Positions 15,949-23,040 of a stretch of 28,156 nucleotides of DNA are shown piece by piece. Source of the stretch: Pseudomonadota bacterium (GTDB lineage Bacteria > Pseudomonadota > Alphaproteobacteria > Rhizobiales > Xanthobacteraceae); contig JAEYTJ010000344.1 in the NCBI GenBank assembly GCA_023434095.1, positions 1 to 28,156 of the forward strand, given 5' to 3'. Each line of letters opens with the position of its first letter. The stretch's first letter is position 1. A program made the position numbers and the translations under genes. A model generated the notes under the pieces. That model did not search any database, was not told the DNA's origin, and saw only the letters and a list, made by a program, of their open reading frames with translations.

Positions 15949-17970
15949 CTACGGCGTTTGCCCATGCTCCGGCGTCCAGTCGAAGCGGGGCTCCATCTGG
16001 CCCCGACCGACCTCGACATACAGCTTGGCCGGGATGGCCTTGGGCCGGTCCGGATCGGTCGGGCCCGGCCTCTCCACCACGAAACCCATTCGCTGCCAGA
16101 GTGCGATCATGCTCTTGATGCCGTCCCAATAGCTGGCATTGGCATGGTAGCCGATGCCTGGCACGCCACGCGCCCACCAGACGCGGTTGTCGAGAAACTT
16201 CACCCGCTCGTCGGGGGAGAGGTCGGTGCGCATGATCTGCTCATAGAAGACTTCGGGCAGGACATCGACCGGGAGCAATGCCGGCCACCAGACGGGGATC
16301 GGGAAATCGCCCTGCATCGCGACACGCTGGCAGCTGAAGGCGTCGGGCTGCCAGGGCAATCCCATCCAGCGCGTGAGATCGCCGGCCATCTGGGGACCGA
16401 TGGGCGCATCCTTGCCCGTGGTGGCCGCCTTGAAATCCAGAATCCTCCCGACATTCTGCACGAGATGCTCCCGGTGGCCCCGCGCGATCCGGAACGGCTC
16501 GGCATCCGCATTGTCGTGCCGCGCATAGAGCGGCGGCAGCCGAAGGTAATAGGAAAGCTCGACGCCGGGATGGAAGGCCCCACCCGAGCACGGCTCAAGG
16601 GCAGCCTTGGTGAGGGCATCGGGACGCTGCGCCAGCGGAAGTTGGTCCAGTTCCCGCGCCTGATCGAGTGCCGTGTCGTCGAAATCGTTCTCGAACGCGC
16701 CGTCGGCCCACATCCGCAGATGCTCGTATTGCAGCTTCGGAAACTGGAACCACTGCAGGGGGCTGCCATTGTGATCGACGCCGTCGCCCGGCATCATCGG
16801 TATCTTCAGATGTTCGTCCCTGAAGGCGTCCGCCCCCATGTTGTAGGGATTGCGGAAGGCGGAAAATACCTTTTGGCGGAAGGGCTTGTTGCTCTCCGCC
16901 GGGTCGGCCAGGCGCGCAAGATACGCCTCGTCGCTGAAATCGCCCACATCGAGCCAGCCCTGCCGCAGATTGGAAGCGGCCGACACCCATTCCATCAGCG
17001 CCACGCGCCGGAAGGTGGGGTAGATGTGCTGGCGGAACGACAGCGGAGCCTTTGCAGGCTCGCTCCACTTCTGTTCCCAGTTCATGCTCTCGATGACGTC
17101 GTAAAGCGTGCTGATCGAGGGAATGTCGGGAGCGAAATCGGGGCCGACGCACGCGATCCACGCCCCATCGGCGCTCAAGACCTGACCGTCGGCCAGGGTG
17201 ACGGTGGCATCGACAGGCCCGTCGCACCAATCATCGTGCCACCCGTCATTATCGGCAAAGCTGGTGATCGCCGTTCCGCGCGGGGAAGCCGAAATGCCGT
17301 CCGCCGGCACGACGAGGAGCCGGCCGGCCTCGTCGGTGCGCACCTGCCCCAGACCGACATCGACGCTGTCCCAGAAGCGGCCCTTCATGGCGTGCCCGGC
17401 GCTATCGCCGTTCCAGTTGGTGCGCTCCCCGCTGATCGTCACCGGGCCCGGATCGATGACCAGCATACGCTCGCGCTGCGCCACCGTGGTGAAGTACTGG
17501 TTGCGCATCTTTCCCGGGATGCCCGGCGCGTGCTCGCCATTATCGTGGGGATTGAAGAAGCCATACCAGGCGGCCTTTGTATTGGCGACGTGAACCCGCC
17601 ACTCGATCTTCGCGTCGGCCGACGTCACTTCCTTGATCACCCGCCCCTGCGCGTCGAACGCAAAGATTCGGAAGCGCTGAACCTGCTTCTTGATGAGAGC
17701 GTCGCCGTCCTTGAAGCCGCCTTCGGGACTTGCCGGAACACCAGGGAGCTCAGGCGCGTAGAACCACTTCTGGCTACCACCGACACGGCTGATTCCGAGC
17801 GCAGGATAAATTCCGACACGCGCGATCGTCGCGCCGGCGGGCGCCGCCTCGGCGGAAGTCGCAGCGACGGCGACTTTGGGCATGAACGGAAACCCCGCCG
17901 CCGCCAAACCGGAAGTGGCCGCAAGCCCCGAAAGAAAATCGCGCCGCCGAATAGTGTCCGCCTTACCCAT
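15949..17970 (-). CDS. LodA/GoxA-family CTQ-dependent amino-acid oxidase with Tat signal
   Basis: A 673-residue quinoprotein oxidase. The family start I-x-R-V-G-I-Y-P-A-L-G-I-S-R-V-G appears at 49-64. The cofactor region is recognisable: C461 in EPCSGGAFHPG is the candidate cysteine, and W535 or W540 in LTRWMGLPWQPD the candidate tryptophan for the Cys-Trp-quinone crosslink. Known members (LodA, L-lysine 6-oxidase; GoxA, glycine oxidase) oxidise amino acids with oxygen and release ammonia and hydrogen peroxide. Residues 6-36 are a twin-arginine signal (IRRRDFLSG plus hydrophobic core), so the matured enzyme is probably exported folded. The ATG at 17970 places this signal correctly; it is preceded by a run of seven Gs as its only Shine-Dalgarno-like element. 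Substrate cannot be predicted. Confidence 0.88.
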   Translation of the reverse strand: MGKADTIRRRDFLSGLAATSGLAAAGFPFMPKVAVAATSAEAAPAGATIARVGIYPALGISRVGGSQKWFYAPELPGVPASPEGGFKDGDALIKKQVQRFRIFAFDAQGRVIKEVTSADAKIEWRVHVANTKAAWYGFFNPHDNGEHAPGIPGKMRNQYFTTVAQRERMLVIDPGPVTISGERTNWNGDSAGHAMKGRFWDSVDVGLGQVRTDEAGRLLVVPADGISASPRGTAITSFADNDGWHDDWCDGPVDATVTLADGQVLSADGAWIACVGPDFAPDIPSISTLYDVIESMNWEQKWSEPAKAPLSFRQHIYPTFRRVALMEWVSAASNLRQGWLDVGDFSDEAYLARLADPAESNKPFRQKVFSAFRNPYNMGADAFRDEHLKIPMMPGDGVDHNGSPLQWFQFPKLQYEHLRMWADGAFENDFDDTALDQARELDQLPLAQRPDALTKAALEPCSGGAFHPGVELSYYLRLPPLYARHDNADAEPFRIARGHREHLVQNVGRILDFKAATTGKDAPIGPQMAGDLTRWMGLPWQPDAFSCQRVAMQGDFPIPVWWPALLPVDVLPEVFYEQIMRTDLSPDERVKFLDNRVWWARGVPGIGYHANASYWDGIKSMIALWQRMGFVVERPGPTDPDRPKAIPAKLYVEVGRGQMEPRFDWTPEHGQTP

Positions 17971-17973
17971 GTG

Positions 17974-17980
17974 CCCCCCC
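17974..17980 (-). promoter_or_regulatory. Seven-G run acting as ribosome-binding site of the lodA-like gene
   Basis: On the minus strand GGGGGGG followed by CAC precedes the ATG at 17970. It is the only purine-rich element ahead of this start, so it probably serves as the ribosome-binding site. Homopolymers of this kind can vary in length. Confidence 0.35.
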
Positions 17981-18124
17981 GATTTTTGCCCATGAACTGA
18001 ATATCTTGGACAGGCTAAACACGGGTCGGGCGGGTGTCTATGTGCTTGATCCCCTCGCCGCGGGTCGGTCACGACGCTGACAGGGATTGTGGCCGACGGC
18101 CAACGTCAATCAGGCCTGCTTGTT

Positions 18125-18144
18125 GTTACCCAGATGAGGGTAAC
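18125..18144. promoter_or_regulatory. Inverted repeat in the divergent lodA / FCD-regulator promoter region
   Basis: GTTACCC (18125-18131) and GGGTAAC (18138-18144) form a perfect 7-bp inverted repeat with a 6-base spacer, roughly in the middle of the 285-bp gap between two divergent genes. It looks like a transcription-factor operator of the dimer type. Which gene it controls is unknown. Confidence 0.45.
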
Positions 18145-18215
18145 GACGTGGTGCCTCTCCTTTCCGATCATCCCGATCGCCGCCTCCGCTCAGCCGGCCG
18201 CTTGACCTCACGGCT

Positions 18216-18240
18216 TTGGTATGCACACTGGTCTTACCAA
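18216..18240. promoter_or_regulatory. Candidate GntR/FCD operator ahead of the regulator gene
   Basis: TTGGTA (18216-18221) and TACCAA (18235-18240) form an inverted repeat across 13 bases, and inside it TGGTCTTACCA (18229-18239) matches the TGGT-N3-ACCA form typical of FadR-subfamily operators. It lies 16 bases before the start of an FCD-type regulator, which suggests autoregulation of the operon. Confidence 0.55.
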
Positions 18241-18255
18241 GGAAAGACTACTGCG

Positions 18256-19008
18256 ATGACCGAGACGTTCGAAATCACGCGAATTGACGAGCAGGGCGGC
18301 AAGGGCTTCGAGAAGGTGTTCGCCTTCCTGCGGGAGCGGCTTCTCGCCGGCGCGCTGAAGCCGGGCGACCGCCTCATCCCCGAGCGGGAACTCGCCGCGC
18401 AGCTCGGTGTCAGCCGACCCATCCTGCGGGAGGCGCTGCGGGCGCTCACCGTGCTCGGCATCGTGGAAATCCGCGACCGCGTGGGCACCATCGTCCGCAG
18501 GCCCGACATTTCGGTGCTGAACGACTTCTTCACCTTCGCGCTGGCACACCGGGCCGACCTGATGGACGACGTCGTCCAGGCGCGGGTGGCGATCGAATGC
18601 CAGTCGATCCGGCTGGCGGCGGAACGGGCCAGCGTGAGCGATCTCGAACGCCTGCAGGCGGCGCTACGCCGCATCGAGGCGACGATCGACGACGCGGATC
18701 TCGGCGCGCGCGCCGACTTCGATTTCCACCACGCCATCGTACAGGCGAGCGGCTCCGAGACGCTCCGCGTGCTCTACGATTCCATGTCGGCCGTGCTGAT
18801 GCGCTCGCATGTCGACCGTCGGCACCTGGTGCGCATCTTCGACATGCGGACCTACCTGATCGAGGACCACAAGCGGGTGTTCGACGCCATTGCCAGTGGC
18901 GACCCGGAAGTCGCCGATCGTTCGCTGCGCGAACATTTCGCTATCGGTGATGAGTTCCGCCGCAAGCTGGCGATCGAGGGAGGACGGCGGGCCGGCACGC
19001 CCGACTGA
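18256..19008 (+). CDS. GntR-family transcriptional regulator, FadR/FCD subfamily
   Basis: A 250-residue repressor-type regulator. The N-terminal winged helix-turn-helix (about 16-84) includes the typical L-x-P-G-D-R-L-I-P-E-R-E-L-A-A-Q-L-G-V-S-R stretch. The C-terminal FCD ligand-binding domain (about 95-235) keeps the metal-binding set D154, H158, H205 and H227. It is first in an eight-gene same-strand block for import and metabolism of an unknown compound and is probably that block's local regulator; a fitting operator lies just upstream. The start at 18256 is chosen because the domain begins soon after; the frame is open upstream across the putative operator. The inducer is probably an acid or sugar derivative related to the operon's substrate (inference). 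Confidence 0.92.
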   Translation: MTETFEITRIDEQGGKGFEKVFAFLRERLLAGALKPGDRLIPERELAAQLGVSRPILREALRALTVLGIVEIRDRVGTIVRRPDISVLNDFFTFALAHRADLMDDVVQARVAIECQSIRLAAERASVSDLERLQAALRRIEATIDDADLGARADFDFHHAIVQASGSETLRVLYDSMSAVLMRSHVDRRHLVRIFDMRTYLIEDHKRVFDAIASGDPEVADRSLREHFAIGDEFRRKLAIEGGRRAGTPD

Positions 19009-19036
19009 TCGGCGCCACAACAAAAAGCAGGACGCT

Positions 19037-19948
19037 ATGGGACGGAAACAACAAGGAAACGTCGGCTTCATCGGCCTCGGCACGATGGGTCGCGAGATGG
19101 CACGCAATCTTCTTGAGGCCGGGTTTGCCGTGCGCGTGTTCGACGTCGTGCCGGCGGCGATCGATGCGCTGGCAGCGCTCGGCGCGACGGCGGCGGACAG
19201 CCCGGCGGACGCGGCGCGCGATGCGGACATCGCGATCACCATGCTGCCCGACACGCCGCAGGTCGAGGAAGTGGTGCTGGGCCCCGCAGGACTTCTCGCC
19301 AATCCGCCGCGGGGAAGGCTGATCGTGGACATGAGCACCATCTCGCCCGTCGCGGTGCAGAAGATGGCCACCACCCTGAAGAAGGCCGGCATCGACATGC
19401 TGGACGCCCCCGTTTCCGGCGGCCCGGTCGGCGCGAAGAACGCGACGCTTTCCATCATGGCGGGCGGCGACGCCGACGCCTTCTCACGCGCGCACCGCTT
19501 CTTCGAGGCGATGGGAACCACGATCCATCATGTCGGCGCGTCCGGAGCCGGGCAGGCCGTGAAGCTCTGCAACCAGCTCATCTGCGGCATCAACATCCAG
19601 GCGATCTGCGAAGCGCTGGCGCTCGGGCGTGCTCTCGGAGTGGAACTCGGCCAGCTCCGGCAGGTGCTGCTCGGCGGCTCGGCCGCCTCGTGGATGCTCG
19701 ACAAGCTCGGCCCGGCCATGATCGAAGGCGACGACAGCGCGGGCTTCCGTATCGATCTGATGCTGAAGGACCTGCGGCTGGTGCAAGAACAGGCCCTCGC
19801 CCTCTTCGTCCCGCTTCCGGGAACGGCGCTGGTCACCAGCCAGTATCTCGACGCCCGCGCCCATGGCGAAGGTGTCAACGGCAATCAGGCGCTATTCCGC
19901 GTCTACGACCGCATGGCCAACCAGCCGCGTTCGTCCGGCAACGGCTGA
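19037..19948 (+). CDS. NAD(P)-dependent beta-hydroxyacid dehydrogenase (3-hydroxyisobutyrate dehydrogenase family)
   Basis: A 303-residue cytoplasmic oxidoreductase of the family that includes tartronate semialdehyde reductase (GarR/GlxR), 3-hydroxyisobutyrate dehydrogenase and L-threonate dehydrogenase. It has the Rossmann motif GFIGLGTMG (10-18), the substrate-binding D-A-P-V-S-G-G stretch, and the catalytic lysine K176 in GQAVKLCNQ. It begins 28 bases after the regulator and is followed by the ABC importer genes, so it probably oxidises or reduces the imported compound or a product of it. The upstream in-frame starts overlap the regulator gene and are rejected in favour of the ATG at 19037, preceded by CAGGA. 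Exact substrate unknown. Confidence 0.9.
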   Translation: MGRKQQGNVGFIGLGTMGREMARNLLEAGFAVRVFDVVPAAIDALAALGATAADSPADAARDADIAITMLPDTPQVEEVVLGPAGLLANPPRGRLIVDMSTISPVAVQKMATTLKKAGIDMLDAPVSGGPVGAKNATLSIMAGGDADAFSRAHRFFEAMGTTIHHVGASGAGQAVKLCNQLICGINIQAICEALALGRALGVELGQLRQVLLGGSAASWMLDKLGPAMIEGDDSAGFRIDLMLKDLRLVQEQALALFVPLPGTALVTSQYLDARAHGEGVNGNQALFRVYDRMANQPRSSGNG

Positions 19949-19976
19949 ACCTTTCTCCAAACGTTCTCGACAGGTA

Positions 19977-19991
19977 GGTGGAGCTTCCACC
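19977..19991 (+). promoter_or_regulatory. Hairpin directly before the first permease start
   Basis: GGTGGA and TCCACC pair perfectly around a 3-base loop, ending one base before the ATG at 19992. The left arm is the most likely ribosome-binding sequence, so the fold could lower translation of the permease. Confidence 0.35.
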
Positions 19992-20675
19992 ATGGGTCTC
20001 GTACTTGATTTCTCGGTGGTGCTGGAGCGCTGGCACGCGCTTCTCGACGGCGCCGCGCTGACTCTCCAGCTGGCCTTCATCGCCGTCGTCTGCGGTGCCG
20101 TCATCGGCATCTTCGGCGCCATTGGCCGGCGGGGTGGAAACGTCCTGGTCGAGCGGCTTTGCGGCGCCTATGTCGAGGCGATCCGTAACACGCCGCTGCT
20201 CGTCCAGATCTTCCTGGTCTATTTCGGCCTGTCGAGCCTCGGTCTCAAGTTCTCCGCCTTCACCGTCGCCGCCGTGGCGCTGACCATCAATGTCGGCGCC
20301 TACACGACCGAAATCATGCGGGCAGGCTTTGATTCCATCCATAAGGGTCAGATCGAGGCGGCCGAGGGGCTCGGCCTATCGAAGGCGCAGATCTACTGGC
20401 ACGTCATTATCTGGCCCGGCATCGAGCGCGTCTATCCAGCGCTCACCAGCCAGTTCGTCCTGCTCATGCTGGCCTCGTCCGTGACCTCGCAGATCTCTGC
20501 CGAGGAACTGACGGCGGTAGCGAATTACATCCAATCCGAGACTTACCGCTCGTTCGAGACCTACATCGTCGTCGCGCTGATCTATGTCGCGCTGTCGTTC
20601 GTCATGCGCTTCGGCTTCTGGCTTCTCGGGCTGGCCTTGTTCCCGCGTCGCCGCCGTCTCGGCACTCCGTTGTGA
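19992..20675 (+). CDS. Polar amino-acid-type ABC transporter permease 1
   Basis: A 227-residue inner-membrane subunit of the His/Glu/Gln/Arg/opine (HisMQ) permease family, with about five helices. The EAA loop that contacts the ATPase reads QIEAAEGLGLSKAQIYWHVIIWP. An A-I-R-N-T-P-L-L-V-Q-I-F-L-V-Y-F stretch after the second helix is typical of the family. It forms a pair with the next gene, 10 bases downstream, and works with the ATPase and binding protein that follow. The start at 19992 is chosen because the first helix follows closely. Upstream in-frame starts overlap the dehydrogenase gene. Confidence 0.93.
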   Translation: MGLVLDFSVVLERWHALLDGAALTLQLAFIAVVCGAVIGIFGAIGRRGGNVLVERLCGAYVEAIRNTPLLVQIFLVYFGLSSLGLKFSAFTVAAVALTINVGAYTTEIMRAGFDSIHKGQIEAAEGLGLSKAQIYWHVIIWPGIERVYPALTSQFVLLMLASSVTSQISAEELTAVANYIQSETYRSFETYIVVALIYVALSFVMRFGFWLLGLALFPRRRRLGTPL

Positions 20676-20685
20676 GGAGAGGGTC

Positions 20686-21348
20686 ATGGGTGGCGCACTG
20701 AACATCAACCATCTTCTCTTCCTCGGTCACGGGGCCATGTGGACGGTCGGCCTGTCCGCCATCGCGCTGATCGGGGGCGGCGCATTCGGCCTCCTGGTGG
20801 CGCTGGGACGCGTCTCCTCCAGCCGCGTACTGCGCCTGCTGGCGGCAACCTATGTGCAGCTGATCCAGGGCACGCCTCTGCTCGTGATCATGTTCCTCTC
20901 CTTCTTCGGGCTTGCAGCCATCGGCTTCAACATCTCGCCGCTTCTCGCCGCCGGGGCCTCGATGACCATATTCGTCGCCGCCTATCTCGGCGAAATCTGG
21001 CGGGGCTGCATCGAAGCGGTGCCCAAGCCGCAGTGGGAGGCGGCCGAAGGGCTCGCCCTGTCGCGCACACAGCGCATGGTCAAGGTCATTCTCCCGCAGG
21101 CGATCCGCATCGCCACGCCGCCGACGGTGGGGTTCATGGTGCAGATCATCAAGAATACATCGCTCGCCTCGGTGGTCGGCTTTGTCGAACTGACCCGCTC
21201 TGGCCAGATCATCAACAACTCGCTGTTCGAGCCCTTCGTGATCTACTCGATCATCGCGCTCGTCTACTTCTCGCTCTGCTATCCGCTCTCGCGCCTCAGC
21301 CGGAGGCTTGAGCGCACGGCCCTCCAGAAGAAGCCGTCGCTCGCGTGA
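20686..21348 (+). CDS. Polar amino-acid-type ABC transporter permease 2
   Basis: A 220-residue partner permease of the same HisMQ family. It has the I-Q-G-T-P-L-L-V-I-M-F-L-S-F-F stretch and the EAA loop QWEAAEGLALSRTQRMVKVILPQ. The ATG at 20686 has a good ribosome-binding site (GAGGAGAGGG) that overlaps the end of the previous gene's stop region, so the two permeases are probably coupled. Together they should form a heterodimeric channel in the inner membrane. Confidence 0.93.
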   Translation: MGGALNINHLLFLGHGAMWTVGLSAIALIGGGAFGLLVALGRVSSSRVLRLLAATYVQLIQGTPLLVIMFLSFFGLAAIGFNISPLLAAGASMTIFVAAYLGEIWRGCIEAVPKPQWEAAEGLALSRTQRMVKVILPQAIRIATPPTVGFMVQIIKNTSLASVVGFVELTRSGQIINNSLFEPFVIYSIIALVYFSLCYPLSRLSRRLERTALQKKPSLA

Positions 21349-21378
21349 CGGCCCGAGGGAACGCCAGGGAAAACGCCC

Positions 21379-22143
21379 ATGAACGCTCATTCGACCACGC
21401 CCGCATCCGCATCCGCCGCCCCCGTCGTGTCGTTGCGCAACGTCCATAAGAGCTTCGGTTCGCTGAAGGTGCTGGACGGCGTCAGCTTCGAAGTGGGGCG
21501 TGGTGAAGTGACCGTGCTCATCGGTCGCTCCGGTTCCGGCAAAAGCACGGCCCTCCGCTGCATCGATCGCTTCGAGACCATCGACGACGGCCAGATCGAA
21601 GTGTGCGGCCGGCGCGTCGACGATGCGGGGTTGGACCTGCGCGCCCTGCGGCAGGACGTCGGCATCGTGTTCCAGAGCTACAATCTGTTTCCGCACCTCA
21701 CCATCGAGGAGAACATCACCCTCGCGCCGCATGCGGTGAAGAAGGTGCCCAAGACCGAGGCGCGCGCGCTGGCCGCCAAGGTTCTGGCGCAGGTGGGGCT
21801 GGAAGAGAAGCTGCACGCCTATCCCGAGCAGCTCTCCGGCGGACAGCAACAGCGAGCCGCCATCGCCCGCTCGCTCGCCATGCAGCCCAAAGTGATGCTG
21901 TTTGACGAAGTCACCTCGGCGCTCGACCCGGAACTCACTGGCGAGGTGCTCAAGGTCATCGAGGCACTCGCCGCCGACGGCATGACCATGGTGATGGTCA
22001 CCCACGAAATGAGCTTTGCGCGCGGCATCGCCGACCAGGTGGTGTTCATGCACAAGGGCAAGGTCCACGAAGCGGGCCCAGCCGACATCCTCTCGAAACC
22101 CTCCACGCCCGAACTCGCGCAGTTCGTCGGCACGGGGCTTTGA
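21379..22143 (+). CDS. Amino-acid ABC transporter ATP-binding protein
   Basis: A 254-residue ATPase of the GlnQ/HisP type that powers the importer from the cytoplasmic side. It shows Walker A GRSGSGKS (49-56), the Q-loop (FQSYNLFPHLT), the ABC signature LSGGQQQR (about 153-160), Walker B VMLFDEVTSALDP with the catalytic glutamate, and the H-loop (VTHEMSFA). It begins 30 bases after the second permease. The first 16 residues are a serine/alanine/threonine-rich leader not typical of GlnQ; a later start is possible but no other ATG lies close. Confidence 0.95.
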   Translation: MNAHSTTPASASAAPVVSLRNVHKSFGSLKVLDGVSFEVGRGEVTVLIGRSGSGKSTALRCIDRFETIDDGQIEVCGRRVDDAGLDLRALRQDVGIVFQSYNLFPHLTIEENITLAPHAVKKVPKTEARALAAKVLAQVGLEEKLHAYPEQLSGGQQQRAAIARSLAMQPKVMLFDEVTSALDPELTGEVLKVIEALAADGMTMVMVTHEMSFARGIADQVVFMHKGKVHEAGPADILSKPSTPELAQFVGTGL

Positions 22144-22178
22144 GGCTTTCGACACAACCAAAATCAAGGGAGAGACGC

Positions 22179-22979
22179 ATGCTCAAGCAAACGATGTTCG
22201 CCGCCGCCCTCGCGGCCACCTGCCTGCTCGGCGCCGCCGGCGCCCACGCTGATCTGCTCGACGACATCATGGCCGCCAAGAAGATCCGCATCTCCACGGA
22301 CATGGCCATTCCCCCGTCGGGCATGATGGACGCCACCATGAAGCCCACCGGATCCGACGTTGAGACCGCCGAGCTTCTCGCCAAGGATCTCGGCCTGGAG
22401 ATCGAGTGGGTGCAGACCACCGGCGCCACCCGCATCCCGAACCTTCAGACCAACAAGGCCGATGTGGTGATCTCCACTCTCTCGGTCACCCCCGAGCGCG
22501 CCAAGGTCGTCGACTTCACCGAGCCCTACGCCGCGCTTGAATCGGTCGTGGGCGGCCTCAAGACGATCGAGGTCAAGGACTGGGACGATCTCAAGGGCAA
22601 GAAGATCGCCGTCTCGCGCGGCACCACGCAGGACACCGCCTTGACCAATCGCGCCAAGGAAGGCGGTGGTTTCGAGGTCGCGCGCTATGACGACGACGCC
22701 ACCATGGTGACGGCGGCGGTGACCGGCCAAGCCGATTTCATCGCCACATCGGCCACCATCGTCAACCAGATCGGCGTGAAGAACCCCGCGCGGGCGTTCG
22801 AGCCCAAGGTGCTCATCACCACCTTCAATCTCGCCATGGGCGTGAAAAAGGGCGAGCCGCGCCTCGTCGCCAAGCTCAACGAGTGGATCGCCGCCAACAT
22901 CGCCAATGGCAAGCTGAACGCGATCTACAAGAAGTACCATGGCACCGACCTGCCGGAAAACATGCGCGGCGCGAGCTGA
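22179..22979 (+). CDS. Periplasmic substrate-binding protein of the ABC importer (SBP family 3)
   Basis: A 266-residue protein. A Sec signal peptide spans about 1-24 (ends A-H-A before DLLDDI). The remainder is a complete family 3 solute-binding domain: the I-R-I-S-T-D-M-A-I-P-P-S-G start, two lobes with the T-L-S-V-T-P-E-R-A-K-V-V-D-F-T-E-P-Y segment typical of the amino-acid group, and a W-D-D-L-K-G-K-K-I-A-V stretch. The GGGAG ribosome-binding site is at about 22168-22172. It delivers the ligand to the two permeases coded upstream. Ligand not predictable; family members bind amino acids, opines and related compounds. Confidence 0.93.
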   Translation: MLKQTMFAAALAATCLLGAAGAHADLLDDIMAAKKIRISTDMAIPPSGMMDATMKPTGSDVETAELLAKDLGLEIEWVQTTGATRIPNLQTNKADVVISTLSVTPERAKVVDFTEPYAALESVVGGLKTIEVKDWDDLKGKKIAVSRGTTQDTALTNRAKEGGGFEVARYDDDATMVTAAVTGQADFIATSATIVNQIGVKNPARAFEPKVLITTFNLAMGVKKGEPRLVAKLNEWIAANIANGKLNAIYKKYHGTDLPENMRGAS

Positions 22980-22991
22980 GCCGTTTCGCAC

Positions 22992-23019
22992 GTGGCGGCG
23001 CCCCGACCGGCGTCGCCAC
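22992..23019 (+). terminator. Strong intercistronic hairpin between binding-protein and rpiB genes
   Basis: An 11-bp stem with one G-U pair (arms 22992-23002 and 23009-23019) closes a 6-base loop in the 61-base gap. No T run follows, so it more likely stabilises the upstream mRNA end, or gives partial termination, than stops all transcription. That would fit the need for more binding protein than enzyme. Confidence 0.45.
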
Positions 23020-23040
23020 CCTCATCAGAAGGAAGACAAC

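Noticed and set aside
14807..16177. Upstream-extended start for the LodB-like gene
   Set aside because: The extension overlaps the oxidase gene by over 200 bases and adds no family sequence; a GTG at 15934 or 15931 fits better.
15958..18000. Long open frame (680 codons) on the plus strand opposite the oxidase gene
   Set aside because: It is antisense to a recognisable protein, has no domain and is rich in R, G, A and H as expected from the complement of GC-rich coding DNA.
18202..18230. TTGACC and TATGCA as a -35/-10 pair ahead of the regulator
   Set aside because: The spacing is only 12 bases and no better -10 box lies at 16-18 bases.
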